Positions 8,962 through 18,873 are shown, counted from the stretch's first letter. The stretch is DNA of 64,000 nt from Vreelandella populi (GCF_003989825.1 NZ_RZHE01000012.1:124001-188000), one strand, 5' to 3'. Notes: a model not told the origin generated them from the sequence alone. Program-made: numbers and translations.

Positions 8962-10309
8962 GAGTAGGCACCAGCTGCTTGTCCTTGCTGATCCAGATGG
9001 CCAGAAGTATGGCCGGGAGGCCCAGCAGCGTCGCAATCACAAAGAACGTGGCATAGCCCTGTGCCGCGACGACCAGCCCTCCGAAGCCGCTCAAGAGTTT
9101 TCCCGGTAACGTCATTAACGAAGAAAACAGCGCATATTGGGTAGCGGTATAGGCCCGCGATGTCAGGCTGGATAAAAAGGCGATAAATACCGCGCTTGCC
9201 AGGCCATTGGCGAGATTATCACCGATGATGGTAATGACCAGCATGGGTACCTGGTTGCCAACCATTGCCAGGACTGCAAACAGCAGATTGGTCAGCATGA
9301 CAAAGCCTGCGCCAAACACCAGCAGTGGCCCTATGCCATAGCGTGCCACTAAAAGCCCGCCTAAAAGCCCGCCCAGAATACTCATGGCGATACCGAAAAT
9401 ATTGGTAACGCTGGCAATGGTGGCCAGAGAAAAGCCCACATCGATATACAGCGGGTTCGCCATGGATGCCATGGTGAGATCGCTGATTCGGAAAACGGCA
9501 ATGAACACCAGGATGCCTAACGCTTTAACGCCGTAGCGGCTAAAGAAATCGGTAAACGGGCAGACAATCGCTCCGATTGCCCAGGCGCCAAACCGGCGAA
9601 GTATTTTGGGTTTGCCTCGGCTTGCCCGAATAAACGCCCGAACTTTAGGCTCATGAATCAATTGAACGCTCAGTGAGGCGCGCTTGGGCTCAGGACGCAG
9701 AAGCACGGTGATAACGCCCACACCGACCAGGGCTGCCATGGTCAGGTAAGCCATATCCCAGGAGGCCGCCGCAGCGATGTATAAAGCGCCTGCGCCGGCA
9801 GCCAAAAGCCCACCGCGATAGCCAATGATATAGGTGGAGGCCATCGCTGCCTGGACATCATCATCTGCCGATTCGATGCGGTAAGCATCAATGGCAATAT
9901 CTTGGGTTGCGGCACCAAACGCCACCAGCAGAGCAAAACCGGCAACTAACCCCAGGTTGCCGAGCGGGTCGGCACCAGCCAGCCCCACCAACCCTGCCGC
10001 GATCATTGCCTGAGCCAGAAGCATCCAGCCTCGGCGTTGGCCGAATGCGCGCGTAAGAACTGGCAGGGCAAGGCGATCCACTACAGGTGCCCAGAAAAAC
10101 TTGATCGAGTACAGGATGCCAATCCAGGAAAAAAAGCCGATGGCGGCCACTTCGACGCCGTCGCTGCGTAGCCAGGCAGAAAGCGTGGAGAACACCAGTA
10201 GAAAGGGCAAGCCAGCAGAAAACCCCAAAAACAGCATGGTAATAACGGGCGCGCGAAAATAAATCGCCAGCGCGCCAAGCCAGCTGCGCTGGGGCAAAGG
10301 GGTGGGCAT
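8948..10309 (-). CDS. ampG: AmpG-family MFS permease
   Basis: The 453-residue inner-membrane protein has about 12-14 hydrophobic segments and AmpG-like sequence near the N-terminus (GFSAGLPFLLVFSTLSAWL, then IKFFWAPVVDRL). AmpG imports anhydro-muropeptides for cell-wall recycling. The start is set at ATG 10309-10307 because GGAG lies 9 nt upstream; an in-frame TTG at 10324 is less likely. It is divergent from the SlyD-type gene. Other MFS importers of this subgroup exist, so the exact substrate is a family-based assignment. Confidence 0.82.
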   Translation of the reverse strand: MPTPLPQRSWLGALAIYFRAPVITMLFLGFSAGLPFLLVFSTLSAWLRSDGVEVAAIGFFSWIGILYSIKFFWAPVVDRLALPVLTRAFGQRRGWMLLAQAMIAAGLVGLAGADPLGNLGLVAGFALLVAFGAATQDIAIDAYRIESADDDVQAAMASTYIIGYRGGLLAAGAGALYIAAAASWDMAYLTMAALVGVGVITVLLRPEPKRASLSVQLIHEPKVRAFIRASRGKPKILRRFGAWAIGAIVCPFTDFFSRYGVKALGILVFIAVFRISDLTMASMANPLYIDVGFSLATIASVTNIFGIAMSILGGLLGGLLVARYGIGPLLVFGAGFVMLTNLLFAVLAMVGNQVPMLVITIIGDNLANGLASAVFIAFLSSLTSRAYTATQYALFSSLMTLPGKLLSGFGGLVVAAQGYATFFVIATLLGLPAILLAIWISKDKQLVPTPQPR

Positions 10310-10403
10310 GTCGTTCAACTCCAAAAGACGTTGGCTTTGGCCAAGTGGTAAACTGCATCAAACGTTTAGGATAAAGCAGATAGCTTACGCAGAGGAGTTT
10401 TCC

Positions 10404-10922
10404 ATGTCGATTACGGCGCACCAGGTCGTCACGCTGCACTATGTGTTGAGCGATATTTTAAGTGACAAAAGCGAGCAGATTCTGGATGACTCGCAGGCGC
10501 GTAACAAGCCACTTGAGTACCTGCACGGCCACGACAATATTGTACCGGGCCTGGAGCAGGCATTAGCCGGTTTGAGCGTGGGCGATGAGCTGACAGTGAC
10601 CCTTGCACCGGAGCAAGCTTATGGCCTGCGCAATGAAGCGCTGGTGCAGGAGGTCGGTCGCGGCTCGTTTGGCAATGCCGAGCTTACCCCCGGTAGCCGC
10701 TTTCAAACCGAAGGCGAAGCCGGCCCGCAGATTGTCACCGTGATCGAGGTGGCGGGTGATCGCGTAACGGTGGATACCAACCACCCGCTTGCCGGACGTA
10801 CGCTAAGTTATCAGGTGCGTATTCTTGACGTGCGCGAAGCGACCCGCGCCGAGCTTGCCAAAGGGCATCCACTGCCGCCGGGTACCGAGCACAGCAAGGT
10901 TGAAGATCGCAAGGTGCTGTAA
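10404..10922 (+). CDS. FKBP-type peptidyl-prolyl cis-trans isomerase, SlyD-like
   Basis: The 172-residue cytoplasmic protein has the SlyD arrangement: an FKBP half (GHDNIVPGLEQALAGLSVGD), an inserted chaperone flap domain, and VDTNHPLAGRTLSYQVRILDVREAT, closely matching the family core. It lacks the long His/Cys-rich metal-binding tail of E. coli SlyD and ends at residue 172. The start at 10404 follows a strong GAGGAG site. It is monocistronic, with a good terminator about 260 bp downstream. Confidence 0.9.
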   Translation: MSITAHQVVTLHYVLSDILSDKSEQILDDSQARNKPLEYLHGHDNIVPGLEQALAGLSVGDELTVTLAPEQAYGLRNEALVQEVGRGSFGNAELTPGSRFQTEGEAGPQIVTVIEVAGDRVTVDTNHPLAGRTLSYQVRILDVREATRAELAKGHPLPPGTEHSKVEDRKVL

Positions 10923-11183
10923 TGGAGGGCAGTCAGCACTTAACAAAGCGAAGGTTTATTGAAGTACTTGATAGATAACATTGATCCAGGTCAGCTCTTG
11001 CCTTTCATGATCGCGTTAGGATGTTTGCATATCGCAAGGGCAGCAAAACACTCGCAATTGGAGGGTTTTGTTAGATGGAGGGCCTTCGTGATGATCGCCT
11101 TATAGTGAGTAGGCTGGTTTATCGCCTGCTGGCTTTGATGTCAGGGGAGGGGGCTTGCGTTAATGCAGTAAGCTTCCTTATTG

Positions 11184-11208
11184 CCGGCCCACTGGGCCGG
11201 TTTTTTTT
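11184..11208 (+). terminator. Rho-independent terminator
   Basis: CCGGCCC-ACT-GGGCCGG is followed by eight T residues on the plus strand. It is the first strong terminator after slyD. Confidence 0.85.
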
Positions 11209-11236
11209 GTCTAAACGCTTTAATGGTCAGTTTCTA

Positions 11237-11407
11237 GGTTCTGTCTGAAAAGCCGCGAGCGAAGGCAAGACAAGGCAAAAATCGGCGAAGAAACGGACCG
11301 GGCTCGCGTGCGAGTTTACTCGTGTAAATGAGCATTTTGATCGGACTCGCGCACGAGCCGATTTTTAACGCCGTATTGCCGAGCGTAGGCACTTTTCAGA
11401 CAGGACC
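11237..11407. mobile_element. MITE-like element, copy 1 (171 bp)
   Basis: The element starts GGTTCTGTCTGAAAAG and ends CTTTTCAGACAGGACC, forming imperfect terminal inverted repeats of about 16 bp flanked by TA (CTA on the left, TAA on the right). A second copy is at 56300-56440 with near-identical outer segments. Inner arms (AAAATCGGC near the left, GCCGATTTT near the right, plus GGCTCGCG and CGCGCACGAGCC) make most of it an imperfect palindrome. It has no ORF, which fits a non-autonomous element mobilised by an IS5-like transposase elsewhere. The family assignment is inference. Confidence 0.72.
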
Positions 11408-11478
11408 TAACGCACTACCTTGAGTATCAGGTAAAGGGGAGTGATGAGTTAAAACCTTTGCTCAAGGCGGGTTTTAAA

Positions 11479-11517
11479 TCCACCACCGTGCCTGTTCAGT
11501 TGAAGCACGGCGGTGGA
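11479..11517 (-). terminator. Hairpin downstream of proS
   Basis: TCCACCACCGTGC pairs with GCACGGCGGTGGA (one mismatch) 9 bp past the proS stop codon. Only a short T-rich tract follows on the minus strand, so termination is probable rather than certain. Confidence 0.5.
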
Positions 11518-11525
11518 CTAACAGC

Positions 11526-13274
11526 TTACTGCGGTGTATGACTCAGGCTGGCTTTCTCAAGCAGAAAATCAACGATCTGCTCGGCGGGCACCATGGTCGC
11601 TTCGCTATCACGGCGGCCTTTGTACTCAAGCTCGCCATTATCCAGGCTGCGGTCACCGATCACCAGACGATGGGGAACGCCCATCAGTTCCAGGTCGGCA
11701 AACTTGACGCCAGGACGCGTATCACGATCATCCAGCAACACGTCCAGGCCAGCGGCGGTCAGGGCCTGATACAACCGCTCGGATTCTTCACGTACGCGCT
11801 GGGACTTGTGCGCATTCATAGGCACAAGCGCTACCTGGAACGGCGCAATCGCGTTAGACCAGATAATACCGGCGTCGTCGTGGTTCTGCTCAATTGCCGC
11901 CGCCACCACACGAGTTATACCGATGCCGTAACAGCCCATCCACGGATGGCTGGTTTTGCCGTTATCGCCCAGAACGCTCGCGTTCATGGCCTCGGAGTAT
12001 TTCTGGCCAAGCTGGAACACATGGCCCACTTCGATACCACGCTTGATGGAGAGCGTGCCTTTACCGTCCGGCGATGGATCACCTTCGACCACCTTGCGCA
12101 AATCGGCTATTTCGGGCAGGGCTACATCACGTTCCCAGTTAATACCGAAGTAGTGCTTACCTTCGATGTTGGCACCGGCGCCAAAATCGCTCATCAGGGC
12201 AACGCTGCGGTCAGCAATGATGGGCATATCAAGGTTCACCGGGCCAAGAGAGCCAAATCCAGCGCCAGCTGCCGCACGAATTTCCTCTTCGCTACCCATG
12301 GTCAGCGGAGCCGCCACCTGAGGTAGGTTTTCCGCTTTAACCTCGTTCAACTCATGATCGCCGCGCACCAGAAGTGCCACAAGGCCGCCTTCGGCGCCTT
12401 GTACAATCAGCGTCTTGACCGTTTTCTCGATAGGCAGGTCAAACTGCTCCACCAGCGCGGCAATAGTCTTGGCGTTAGGCGTATCGACCAGATGCATTTC
12501 TTGCGTGGGCGCTTCACGCTGAACGTTGCTACCCAGCGGCGCGGGCAGGGCTTCCGCTTTTTCCATATTGGCCGCGTAGTCAGAGGCGTTCGAGAACACA
12601 ATGTCGTCTTCGCCTGAGCTTGCCAACACGTGAAACTCATGCGACCCAGTGCCACCGATAGAGCCGTTGTCGGCAATAACCGGGCGGAAGTTGAGACCCA
12701 GGCGCGTGAAGATACGCGTGTAGGCGTCGTACATGCTCTGATAGGTCTCTTTCAGTGACGCTTCATCCAGATGGAAGGAGTAAGCATCCTTCATGATAAA
12801 TTCGCGTGAGCGCATCACGCCAAAGCGCGGGCGGATTTCGTCACGGAACTTGGTCTGGATCTGGTAGAAGTTGACCGGCAGCTGCTTGTAGCTGGCAATC
12901 TCTTTACGCACAAGGTCAGTAATCACTTCCTCGTGGGTCGGGCCTACGCAGTAGTCGCGCTCATGGCGGTCCTTCACACGTAGAAGCTCAGGGCCATACT
13001 GTTCCCAGCGGCCGGACTCCTGCCAAAGCTCGGCGGGTTGAACGGCCGGCATGAGCACTTCCTGGGCGCCCGCGCGGTTCATTTCTTCACGTACAATGGC
13101 TTCCACCTTGCGAAGCGTGCGCAGGCCAAGCGGGAGCCAGGTGTATAGGCCAGACGTCAGGCGCCGGATCATCCCTGCACGCAACATTAACTGGTGGCTG
13201 ATGACTTCGGCATCGGCCGGGGTTTCTTTTAATGTGGCAATTAATAATTGGCTGGCGCGCATGGGCGAAAACAT
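11526..13274 (-). CDS. proS: Prolyl-tRNA synthetase
   Basis: The 582-residue class-II aminoacyl-tRNA synthetase charges tRNA-Pro in the cytoplasm. Length and architecture match the bacterial type: an N-terminal catalytic core (class-II motif region with [13 protein letters not shown] and [21 protein letters not shown]), an inserted editing domain of about 180 residues, the motif 3 region (CYGIGITRV), and a C-terminal anticodon-binding domain ([25 protein letters not shown]). The first ATG is used. It is transcribed alone, divergent from the lipoprotein gene. Confidence 0.97.
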   Translation of the reverse strand: MFSPMRASQLLIATLKETPADAEVISHQLMLRAGMIRRLTSGLYTWLPLGLRTLRKVEAIVREEMNRAGAQEVLMPAVQPAELWQESGRWEQYGPELLRVKDRHERDYCVGPTHEEVITDLVRKEIASYKQLPVNFYQIQTKFRDEIRPRFGVMRSREFIMKDAYSFHLDEASLKETYQSMYDAYTRIFTRLGLNFRPVIADNGSIGGTGSHEFHVLASSGEDDIVFSNASDYAANMEKAEALPAPLGSNVQREAPTQEMHLVDTPNAKTIAALVEQFDLPIEKTVKTLIVQGAEGGLVALLVRGDHELNEVKAENLPQVAAPLTMGSEEEIRAAAGAGFGSLGPVNLDMPIIADRSVALMSDFGAGANIEGKHYFGINWERDVALPEIADLRKVVEGDPSPDGKGTLSIKRGIEVGHVFQLGQKYSEAMNASVLGDNGKTSHPWMGCYGIGITRVVAAAIEQNHDDAGIIWSNAIAPFQVALVPMNAHKSQRVREESERLYQALTAAGLDVLLDDRDTRPGVKFADLELMGVPHRLVIGDRSLDNGELEYKGRRDSEATMVPAEQIVDFLLEKASLSHTPQ

Positions 13275-13488
13275 TCCTTGATGGTAAAAAAGCCGCTGGT
13301 TTAACGTTGAATGTGGGCATTGTACGACTTAGCGGGTAACGCGGCAAAATCATGCTGTCACCAGAAGGCCTTTGCACGTCGCCATTTGTGCTAGTATGTG
13401 CGGGTTTTTGCGAGCGGTAGCAACGCTGACATTACTAACAGAACACCATTGTCCGCTACCGTTTTCCATGTTTTCCGAGGGAACTTTT

Positions 13489-13923
13489 ATGCAGCAAACT
13501 GTACGCCGTTGGCTAACGGGGGCCGTAGTCGGCGCTTCCATCGTTGCTTTGAGTGGTTGCGGTACTCTATTTCACCCAGAGCGAAAAGGGCAGCTTAGCG
13601 GCCAGATTGACCCGGTAGTTGCCGTAGCCAACGGTGTAGGGCTTCTGTTTTTTATCGTGCCGGGCGTGATTGCCTACGCGGTCGACTTTTCAAATGGCAC
13701 TATCTACTTGCCAAGCAATAACAGCGCTTCCATTGATGTACTTCATCTGGATGGTGCGCTGGATGTGGCGTCACTTGAAAAGTTGCTGTCTGATAAAGCG
13801 GGCCAGCCGGTCAGCCTTGAAAGCGAGCTGGTAAAGATTGAAGAGATGACCAATCTTGAAGAAGCGTTAGCCATGGTGCGCATGTCGGGCGTGCTGGACG
13901 AAGAGCGTCTGGCTACCATGTAG
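13489..13923 (+). CDS. Conserved small lipoprotein
   Basis: The 144-residue protein has a type-II signal peptide ending in the lipobox LSGC, with Cys24 as the lipidation site, so it is a membrane-anchored lipoprotein. A conserved-looking hydrophobic segment (GVGLLFFIVPGVIAYAVDF) follows, and the C-terminal half is acidic and helical. The start at 13489 is set by GAGGGA 7 nt upstream; the reading frame stays open further back but without support. I recall similar proteins of unknown function in pseudomonads; no function is assigned. Confidence 0.75.
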   Translation: MQQTVRRWLTGAVVGASIVALSGCGTLFHPERKGQLSGQIDPVVAVANGVGLLFFIVPGVIAYAVDFSNGTIYLPSNNSASIDVLHLDGALDVASLEKLLSDKAGQPVSLESELVKIEEMTNLEEALAMVRMSGVLDEERLATM

Positions 13924-13947
13924 CTTTAAGGCTAGCCAGATTGAGCA

Positions 13948-13980
13948 TGACCCCAGGCGGTGCGAACTTGCCTGGGGTCA
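13948..13980 (+). terminator. Terminator hairpin after lipoprotein gene
   Basis: TGACCCCAGGC pairs perfectly with GCCTGGGGTCA (11 bp) 24 bp after the lipoprotein stop codon, followed by a modest T tract (TGTCGTTTT). Confidence 0.65.
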
Positions 13981-14027
13981 TGTCGTTTTGGGGCATATCG
14001 TTTTTAGAAAGTAGGTCTTTACGCAAA

Positions 14028-15248
14028 CTAAACGCCCTGTTTGGCGGCCGTCAGCTTAAGGGTCACCAAGCCTGCCACCAGCCCCCAGAAAGGCCCGCCG
14101 ATACCCAGCAGCGTAATTCCCGACCCGGTCAGCAGAAAGGTAACAATGGCTGCATCACGGTGCTGGCTTTCCATAAAAGCACTCGCCAAACCGCCTGCAA
14201 GCGTACTGAACAAGGCGATTCCCGCCAGAGAAATCACCAATACGTTAGGCAGCGCATTAAATACGCCGGTTACCGTGGCGCCAAAAATTCCCATAATGAT
14301 GTAGAAGATACCAGCGGCCATGCCCGCAGTATAGCGGCGGCGCGGGTCGGCGTGGGCGTCTGTTCCCATGCAGACAGCCGCGCTAATCGCGGCCATGTTG
14401 AGAGCAAAACCACCGAACGGCGCAAGCAGTAGCGTGGCACCGCCGGTCCAGCCGATCAGTGGCGAACTGTTGGGCTGATAGCCCGCAGCACGCAGTACCG
14501 CCACGCCGGGCAGGTTTTGAGTGGCCATAGTAATCACAAATAATGGAATACCCACGCCGATTAGCGTGGCCAATGAGAACGAGGGTGTCATGAACACCGG
14601 TGTCGTGGGGGCAAGCGGAATGCCCTGTAAAACGATTTGACCCTGAAGGAGCGCCACGCCCAATCCGGTTAACAGCACGCCGGGTACGGCAAGCGTTGGC
14701 CATAGGCGTCGGCCAGCTACCCAGGCGGCCAGCATCACAAGCGGCAACAGCCACTGACTTTCCATCACTTCAAACAGCTCCAGCCCGAAACGCAGCAGAA
14801 TACCGGCCAGCATGGCGGCGGCAATGGCGCTTGGAATATAGCGCATGAGGCGTTCAAAGAGCCCGGTAAGACCGCACAAGGTGATGAGCAGGGCAGAAAA
14901 AAGGAACGCGCCAATGGCTTCATCAAGGGGAATGCCCGGAAGGCTGGTGGCAAGAAACACAGCGCCAGGCGTTGACCATGCGGTAAGCAGCGGCATACGG
15001 TAGCGCAGCGAAAGCCCAAACGAGGTTACCCCCATGCCGATCCCCAGCGCCCAGAGCCACGAACTGATTTGCGCCGCGGAAGCACCGCTGGCCGCCGCTG
15101 CCTGAAAAATGATCGCCGCGGAGCTTGTATAGCCGATGGTAACGGCTACAAACCCAGCTGTGACGGTAGAAAGGCTGACGTCCTTCCAGAACGCCGCCTG
15201 TCTGGCAGGTGACTGAACTGGGTTTTCAGTAGAATGATTGACGGCCAT
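14028..15248 (-). CDS. BenE-family benzoate/H+ symporter-like transporter
   Basis: The 406-residue inner-membrane protein has about 12 hydrophobic segments and reads as a BenE (YdcO-type) transporter, including VTIGYTSSAAIIFQAA near the N-terminus and the NLPGVAVLRAAGYQP and FGGFALNMAAISAA segments. The start at 15248 is chosen because AAGGAG lies 6 nt upstream. It is divergent from a Xre-cupin regulator, the same arrangement as ydcO with ydcN (sutR) in E. coli. No aromatic-degradation genes are near, so benzoate as substrate is unproven. Confidence 0.85.
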   Translation of the reverse strand: MAVNHSTENPVQSPARQAAFWKDVSLSTVTAGFVAVTIGYTSSAAIIFQAAAASGASAAQISSWLWALGIGMGVTSFGLSLRYRMPLLTAWSTPGAVFLATSLPGIPLDEAIGAFLFSALLITLCGLTGLFERLMRYIPSAIAAAMLAGILLRFGLELFEVMESQWLLPLVMLAAWVAGRRLWPTLAVPGVLLTGLGVALLQGQIVLQGIPLAPTTPVFMTPSFSLATLIGVGIPLFVITMATQNLPGVAVLRAAGYQPNSSPLIGWTGGATLLLAPFGGFALNMAAISAAVCMGTDAHADPRRRYTAGMAAGIFYIIMGIFGATVTGVFNALPNVLVISLAGIALFSTLAGGLASAFMESQHRDAAIVTFLLTGSGITLLGIGGPFWGLVAGLVTLKLTAAKQGV

Positions 15249-15280
15249 ACCGCTCTCCTTGGCAGTGCCTGAGTTATCAT

Positions 15281-15296
15281 GTGCGCTATAGCGCAC
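15281..15296. promoter_or_regulatory. Perfect 16-bp palindrome, operator 1
   Basis: GTGCGCTATAGCGCAC is a perfect palindrome 33 bp upstream of the BenE-type start codon. A 14/16 match lies 34 bp away at 15315. The pair sits in the divergent promoter region and is the likely binding site of the Xre-cupin regulator. Confidence 0.65.
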
Positions 15297-15314
15297 AGAT
15301 GGCACACTACCATC

Positions 15315-15330
15315 GTGCGTAATAGCGCAC
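15315..15330. promoter_or_regulatory. 16-bp near-palindrome, operator 2
   Basis: GTGCGTAATAGCGCAC differs from operator 1 at two central positions and keeps the outer GTGCG and CGCAC arms. The 34-bp start-to-start spacing is close to three helical turns, which would suit cooperative binding. Confidence 0.6.
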
Positions 15331-15480
15331 AATAAGTCGTTGAGCGTAGTTTGCTGTAAAGTAGCGTGTTGTAAATCAGTTACTGTTGATTAGTACGGTT
15401 CATATTCTGCTGGCAGAAAAGACGCGGCCTGCAGACATTGAAGCTGGATAAAACAGCATGCCAGGTTCCAAGGAGACATT

Positions 15481-16068
15481 ATGCCTGCACAACCGCCGGC
15501 CATTGCCGAACACATCGCCAGCACCGTCAGATGCCTGCGCAAAGAAAGGAGCTGGAGCCTTGACCGAGCGGCAGTCGAAACCGGGGTAAGCAAAGCCATG
15601 CTGGGCCAGATCGAACGCGGCGAATCAAGCCCCACGGTGTCCACGCTTTGGAAGATTGCCAGCGGTTTTCGGGTGTCGTTTTCCACCCTGTTCGATAGCC
15701 AGAAGCCCGAGCTTGGTGAATTGCGTCGCGATAGTTGGGAGTCGGTGTGGGGGGATGACGCCGCGGGTATGCAGGCTCGGCTGCTGTTTCCCTATGACCC
15801 GCTGCTGGGTTTTGAAATGTTCATGATTGAGCTGGCGCCTGGCGCGATCAGTGAATCGTCACCCCATGCCGAGGGAGTAGTGGAGCACATTGTGGTGGTT
15901 GAGGGCGAGATGGAGCTGCGCATTGATGAGCGTTGGCAGACGCTTAAAGCGGGCGAGGGGCTGCGCTTTTTTGCTGATCGGCCCCACGCCATGCGTAATA
16001 ACACGACGACACGCTTACGCTTTCACGATGTGATTCACTATTTACCCGGTGCCGCCTCTGACGCCTGA
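15481..16068 (+). CDS. Xre-family regulator with C-terminal cupin domain
   Basis: The 195-residue protein combines an N-terminal helix-turn-helix (about residues 12-66, with [35 protein letters not shown]) and a C-terminal cupin barrel (about 105-180, with [14 protein letters not shown] and [10 protein letters not shown]), a layout used for ligand-responsive repression. AAGGAG precedes the start ATG. It is divergent from the BenE-type transporter and resembles the E. coli YdcN/SutR with YdcO pair. Its 3' end overlaps the convergent nfo gene by 31 bp. Confidence 0.88.
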   Translation: MPAQPPAIAEHIASTVRCLRKERSWSLDRAAVETGVSKAMLGQIERGESSPTVSTLWKIASGFRVSFSTLFDSQKPELGELRRDSWESVWGDDAAGMQARLLFPYDPLLGFEMFMIELAPGAISESSPHAEGVVEHIVVVEGEMELRIDERWQTLKAGEGLRFFADRPHAMRNNTTTRLRFHDVIHYLPGAASDA

Positions 16069-16898
16069 GCGCGCAGCCAACTGATTTCGTCACGCCAGAT
16101 GTCAGGCTCAACGGTCTCCAGAATCAACGGAATGCCGCTGATCCGCGCATCCTGCATGATGGCGGTAAACGCGGGTAGACCAATATTGCCCTGACCCAAG
16201 CTGTGATGGCGATCCACCCGGCTGGCGAAGGCGCTTTTGGCATCGTTTAAATGCATGCCGCGAAGGTACTCAAACCCTACCACGCTACCCAGTTCATCCA
16301 GGGTTGCCTGAGTAGCCTCAGTGGTGCGCAAATCATAGCCTGCGGCGAAGGCGTGGCAGGTATCAATGCACACACCTATGCGTGACTTTTCATCAACATG
16401 GCGAATGATTTCCGCCAGATGTTCAAAACGCCAGCCAAGGTTAGTGCCCTGGCCTGCAGTATTTTCAATCACTGCGGTAACGCCACGTGTTTGGCTAAGC
16501 GCTTCATTAACCGATTCCGCGATACGCTTTAAGCAGTCGCCTTCACTTATTTTGTTGAGATGGCTGCCAGGGTGAAAGTTGAGCAGGGTCAGGCCAAGCT
16601 GCTCGCAGCGCTGCATTTCGTCTAAAAAGGCGGCGCGGGATTTCGTAAGCCCTTCCGTTTCAGGGTGACCCAAGTTAATCAGGTAGCTGTCGTGAGGAAG
16701 AATCTGTTCTGGCTTGAAGCCATGTTGTCGACAGGCCGCTTTAAAATTTTTAATCGATTTGTCAGTCAGGGGCTTACCCTGCCACTGACGCTGATTCTTG
16801 GTAAATAGCGCAAATGCATCCGCGCCAATATCAACCGCTCGCTGCACAGCCTGATCCGCACCGCCAGCGGCACTGACGTGTGCTCCTACATACTTCAT
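16038..16898 (-). CDS. nfo: Deoxyribonuclease IV (AP endonuclease)
   Basis: The 286-residue enzyme is an endonuclease IV of the Zn-dependent TIM-barrel family that cleaves abasic sites in base-excision repair. Characteristic segments are [12 protein letters not shown] at the N-terminus, [52 protein letters not shown] and ILETVEP, which hold the metal-ligand His, Glu and Asp residues. Length matches E. coli Nfo. It precedes the phosphodiesterase homologue's position by 8 bp (that gene lies upstream in transcription), so the two are probably co-transcribed. Confidence 0.95.
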   Translation of the reverse strand: MKYVGAHVSAAGGADQAVQRAVDIGADAFALFTKNQRQWQGKPLTDKSIKNFKAACRQHGFKPEQILPHDSYLINLGHPETEGLTKSRAAFLDEMQRCEQLGLTLLNFHPGSHLNKISEGDCLKRIAESVNEALSQTRGVTAVIENTAGQGTNLGWRFEHLAEIIRHVDEKSRIGVCIDTCHAFAAGYDLRTTEATQATLDELGSVVGFEYLRGMHLNDAKSAFASRVDRHHSLGQGNIGLPAFTAIMQDARISGIPLILETVEPDIWRDEISWLRAQASEAAPGK

Positions 16899-16906
16899 TG
16901 CAATCC

Positions 16907-17677
16907 TTAATGGGTGGCCAAACGCTGATTATCCAGGAAGCGTTGAAAAATAGCAGGCTCGTCGGTAATGGCGCTAGCGATACCCCATGCCCAGCGGCTG
17001 TTAAAAGCGCCCGGGTCGTTGGCGGTGTAGCAGAGCAGTTGATACCCCGCTTCATGCATGGCATCGGCCTGTGGGCGCTTCAGGCGCGGCCAGTGGGGGT
17101 GAATACTGAAGGCATCTACAGCCTCGCACTGAGCGCGCCAGTCTTTTGGCGTACTGCCAAACAGTACGCCAAGCGCCAGCTCTTCTTTGGGGGCAAACGT
17201 CCGGCAGCGATGGAGGGCGGCTGGGTCGAAGGAGGAGATAATCAACCGCTCAGCCGGTAGGGCATCCAGTACCTCAGGCATCACGCGGTTAACCAGTGTG
17301 ATTGAGTCGCGCCCTTTATTGACCTTGATTTCCAGATTGACGCCCATTTCCAGCTCGTTAAGCAGGGCGAGCATGGCTTCCAGGCTAGCCATTTTTTCGC
17401 CTGCAAAAACATCGCTAAACCAACTGCCAGCATCCAGTGATTGCACTTGCGCCCAGGTGAGCTTGTCGAGCCCACCGCGGCCGTCTGAGCAGCGTGCTAC
17501 ATCCGCATCATGCCAAATCACCGGCGTACCGTCGCCGAGTAGCTGAACATCCAGTTCAACCCACTGGGCCCCGGCTTCGTGGGCTGCACGAACAGCGGCC
17601 AGGGTATTTTCAGGGGCAGCAGCTGAGTAGCCGCGGTGGGCAATCAGGGAAGGCAACGCGATAGCAGGGTGGGTCAT
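16907..17677 (-). CDS. ugpQ: Glycerophosphodiester phosphodiesterase
   Basis: The 256-residue protein is a cytosolic-type GDPD: it lacks a signal peptide and shows [17 protein letters not shown] (catalytic His and Arg), [28 protein letters not shown] (metal ligands and second His) and LEIKVNKG. It hydrolyses glycerophosphodiesters to sn-glycerol-3-phosphate and an alcohol. The product could feed the glpD pathway further along the window, although the genes are separate. Transcribed upstream of nfo with an 8-bp gap. Confidence 0.9.
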   Translation of the reverse strand: MTHPAIALPSLIAHRGYSAAAPENTLAAVRAAHEAGAQWVELDVQLLGDGTPVIWHDADVARCSDGRGGLDKLTWAQVQSLDAGSWFSDVFAGEKMASLEAMLALLNELEMGVNLEIKVNKGRDSITLVNRVMPEVLDALPAERLIISSFDPAALHRCRTFAPKEELALGVLFGSTPKDWRAQCEAVDAFSIHPHWPRLKRPQADAMHEAGYQLLCYTANDPGAFNSRWAWGIASAITDEPAIFQRFLDNQRLATH

Positions 17678-17845
17678 GGACAGTCCAGAAAGCTTTCACC
17701 AATGAAATTTTCCTGAGTTTAGCATGGGTGTATGACACCGGTGTGGCATAGTGTTCTCCATGTAAAACGAGTAGCTTGATTTCTTTGCCATGAAGCGGTT
17801 GGATAGCACGCGTGAAACTCAACTAATAAAGTACAAGGAGTGTGT

Positions 17846-18823
17846 ATGTCTCAGCGTATCCAGTTTGCCCAGACCGGCGGTTCAGAGGTGCTTGAGCTGG
17901 TCACCACTACCGCCGATGAACCGGCAGCCGGGGAAGTACGTATTGCCAATAAGGCCGTTGGGCTTAATTTTATTGATATCTATTTCCGCACCGGCCTTTA
18001 TCCGGCGCCTGCCTTGCCCTCTGGCCTAGGTACGGAAGGTGCGGGCGTGGTCGACGCTGTGGGCGAAAATGTCACCCACCTGAGCGTGGGCGACCGGGTA
18101 GCTTACGCCCAGGGCCCCTTGGGTGCTTACGCAGAGCACCACGTCCTGCCTGCTGCCAAAGTGGTCAAGCTGCCCGACTTTATTGATTTTGAAACGGCCG
18201 CTGCCAGCATGCTCAAAGGCTTGACCGTGCAGTACCTGCTGCGCCAGACCTATGAGCTCAAAGGCGGCGAAACCATTTTGTTTCATGCCGCGGCGGGTGG
18301 GGTTGGATCTATCGCCTGCCAGTGGGCAAAAGCGCTAGGCGTGAAGCTGATTGGCACGGTCAGTTCACAGGAGAAAGCGGACCTTGCAATGCAAAACGGT
18401 GCTTGGGCGACGATCAACTATACCGAAGAAGATGTGGCTGAGCGGGTACGCGAACTGACCAACGGCGAAATGTGCGATGTGGTGTACGACTCCGTGGGCA
18501 AGGATACCTGGGAGGTATCGTTGAACTGCCTGAAACCGCGCGCGCTCATGGTAAGCTTTGGTAACGCCTCGGGCCCGGTGGACGGCGTGAACATCGGTAT
18601 TCTTAACCAGAAGGGTTCGCTGTTTGTTACCCGCCCAAGCCTCAACGGCTACGCCGACACGCGAGAGCGGTTGGAAATGATGTGCGAAGAATTTTTTGGC
18701 ATGATCGAAAGCGGCAAGATCAAGATTGATGTTGCCAACCGCTATCCGCTGGCTGATGCCGGCAAGGCGCAGGACGCTCTACAGAGCCGTAAAACAACGG
18801 GGTCGACCGTATTGCTTCCCTGA
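17846..18823 (+). CDS. qorA: NADPH:quinone reductase, zeta-crystallin-like
   Basis: The 325-residue protein is a zinc-free medium-chain dehydrogenase/reductase of the QOR group. Evidence: VGLNFIDIYFRTGLYP near the N-terminus, AAGGVGSIACQWAKALG as the NADPH-binding AxxGxxG motif, and a C-terminal ANRYPLADAGKAQDALQSRKTTGS typical of QorA. The start at 17846 follows AAGGAG with 5-nt spacing. Monocistronic, with a terminator 15 bp after the stop. Confidence 0.93.
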   Translation: MSQRIQFAQTGGSEVLELVTTTADEPAAGEVRIANKAVGLNFIDIYFRTGLYPAPALPSGLGTEGAGVVDAVGENVTHLSVGDRVAYAQGPLGAYAEHHVLPAAKVVKLPDFIDFETAAASMLKGLTVQYLLRQTYELKGGETILFHAAAGGVGSIACQWAKALGVKLIGTVSSQEKADLAMQNGAWATINYTEEDVAERVRELTNGEMCDVVYDSVGKDTWEVSLNCLKPRALMVSFGNASGPVDGVNIGILNQKGSLFVTRPSLNGYADTRERLEMMCEEFFGMIESGKIKIDVANRYPLADAGKAQDALQSRKTTGSTVLLP

Positions 18824-18837
18824 TCCTTAGCGCTTTC

Positions 18838-18873
18838 AGCCCAAGCCGCCCTGATGTGGCTTGGGCTGTTTTT
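18838..18873 (+). terminator. Rho-independent terminator of qorA
   Basis: AGCCCAAGCC and GGCTTGGGCT form a perfect 10-bp stem followed by GTTTTTG on the plus strand. Confidence 0.85.

Larger units (their letters stand above)
10923..11525. other. 603-bp intergenic region with terminator, MITE and proS terminator
   Basis: Between slyD and proS lie, in order, a 260-bp stretch without a convincing ORF, a strong Rho-independent terminator (11184-11208), a 171-bp MITE-like inverted repeat (11237-11407) and a hairpin facing proS (11479-11517). The distance from the slyD stop to the terminator leaves room for a long 3' UTR or a small RNA. Confidence 0.6.
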
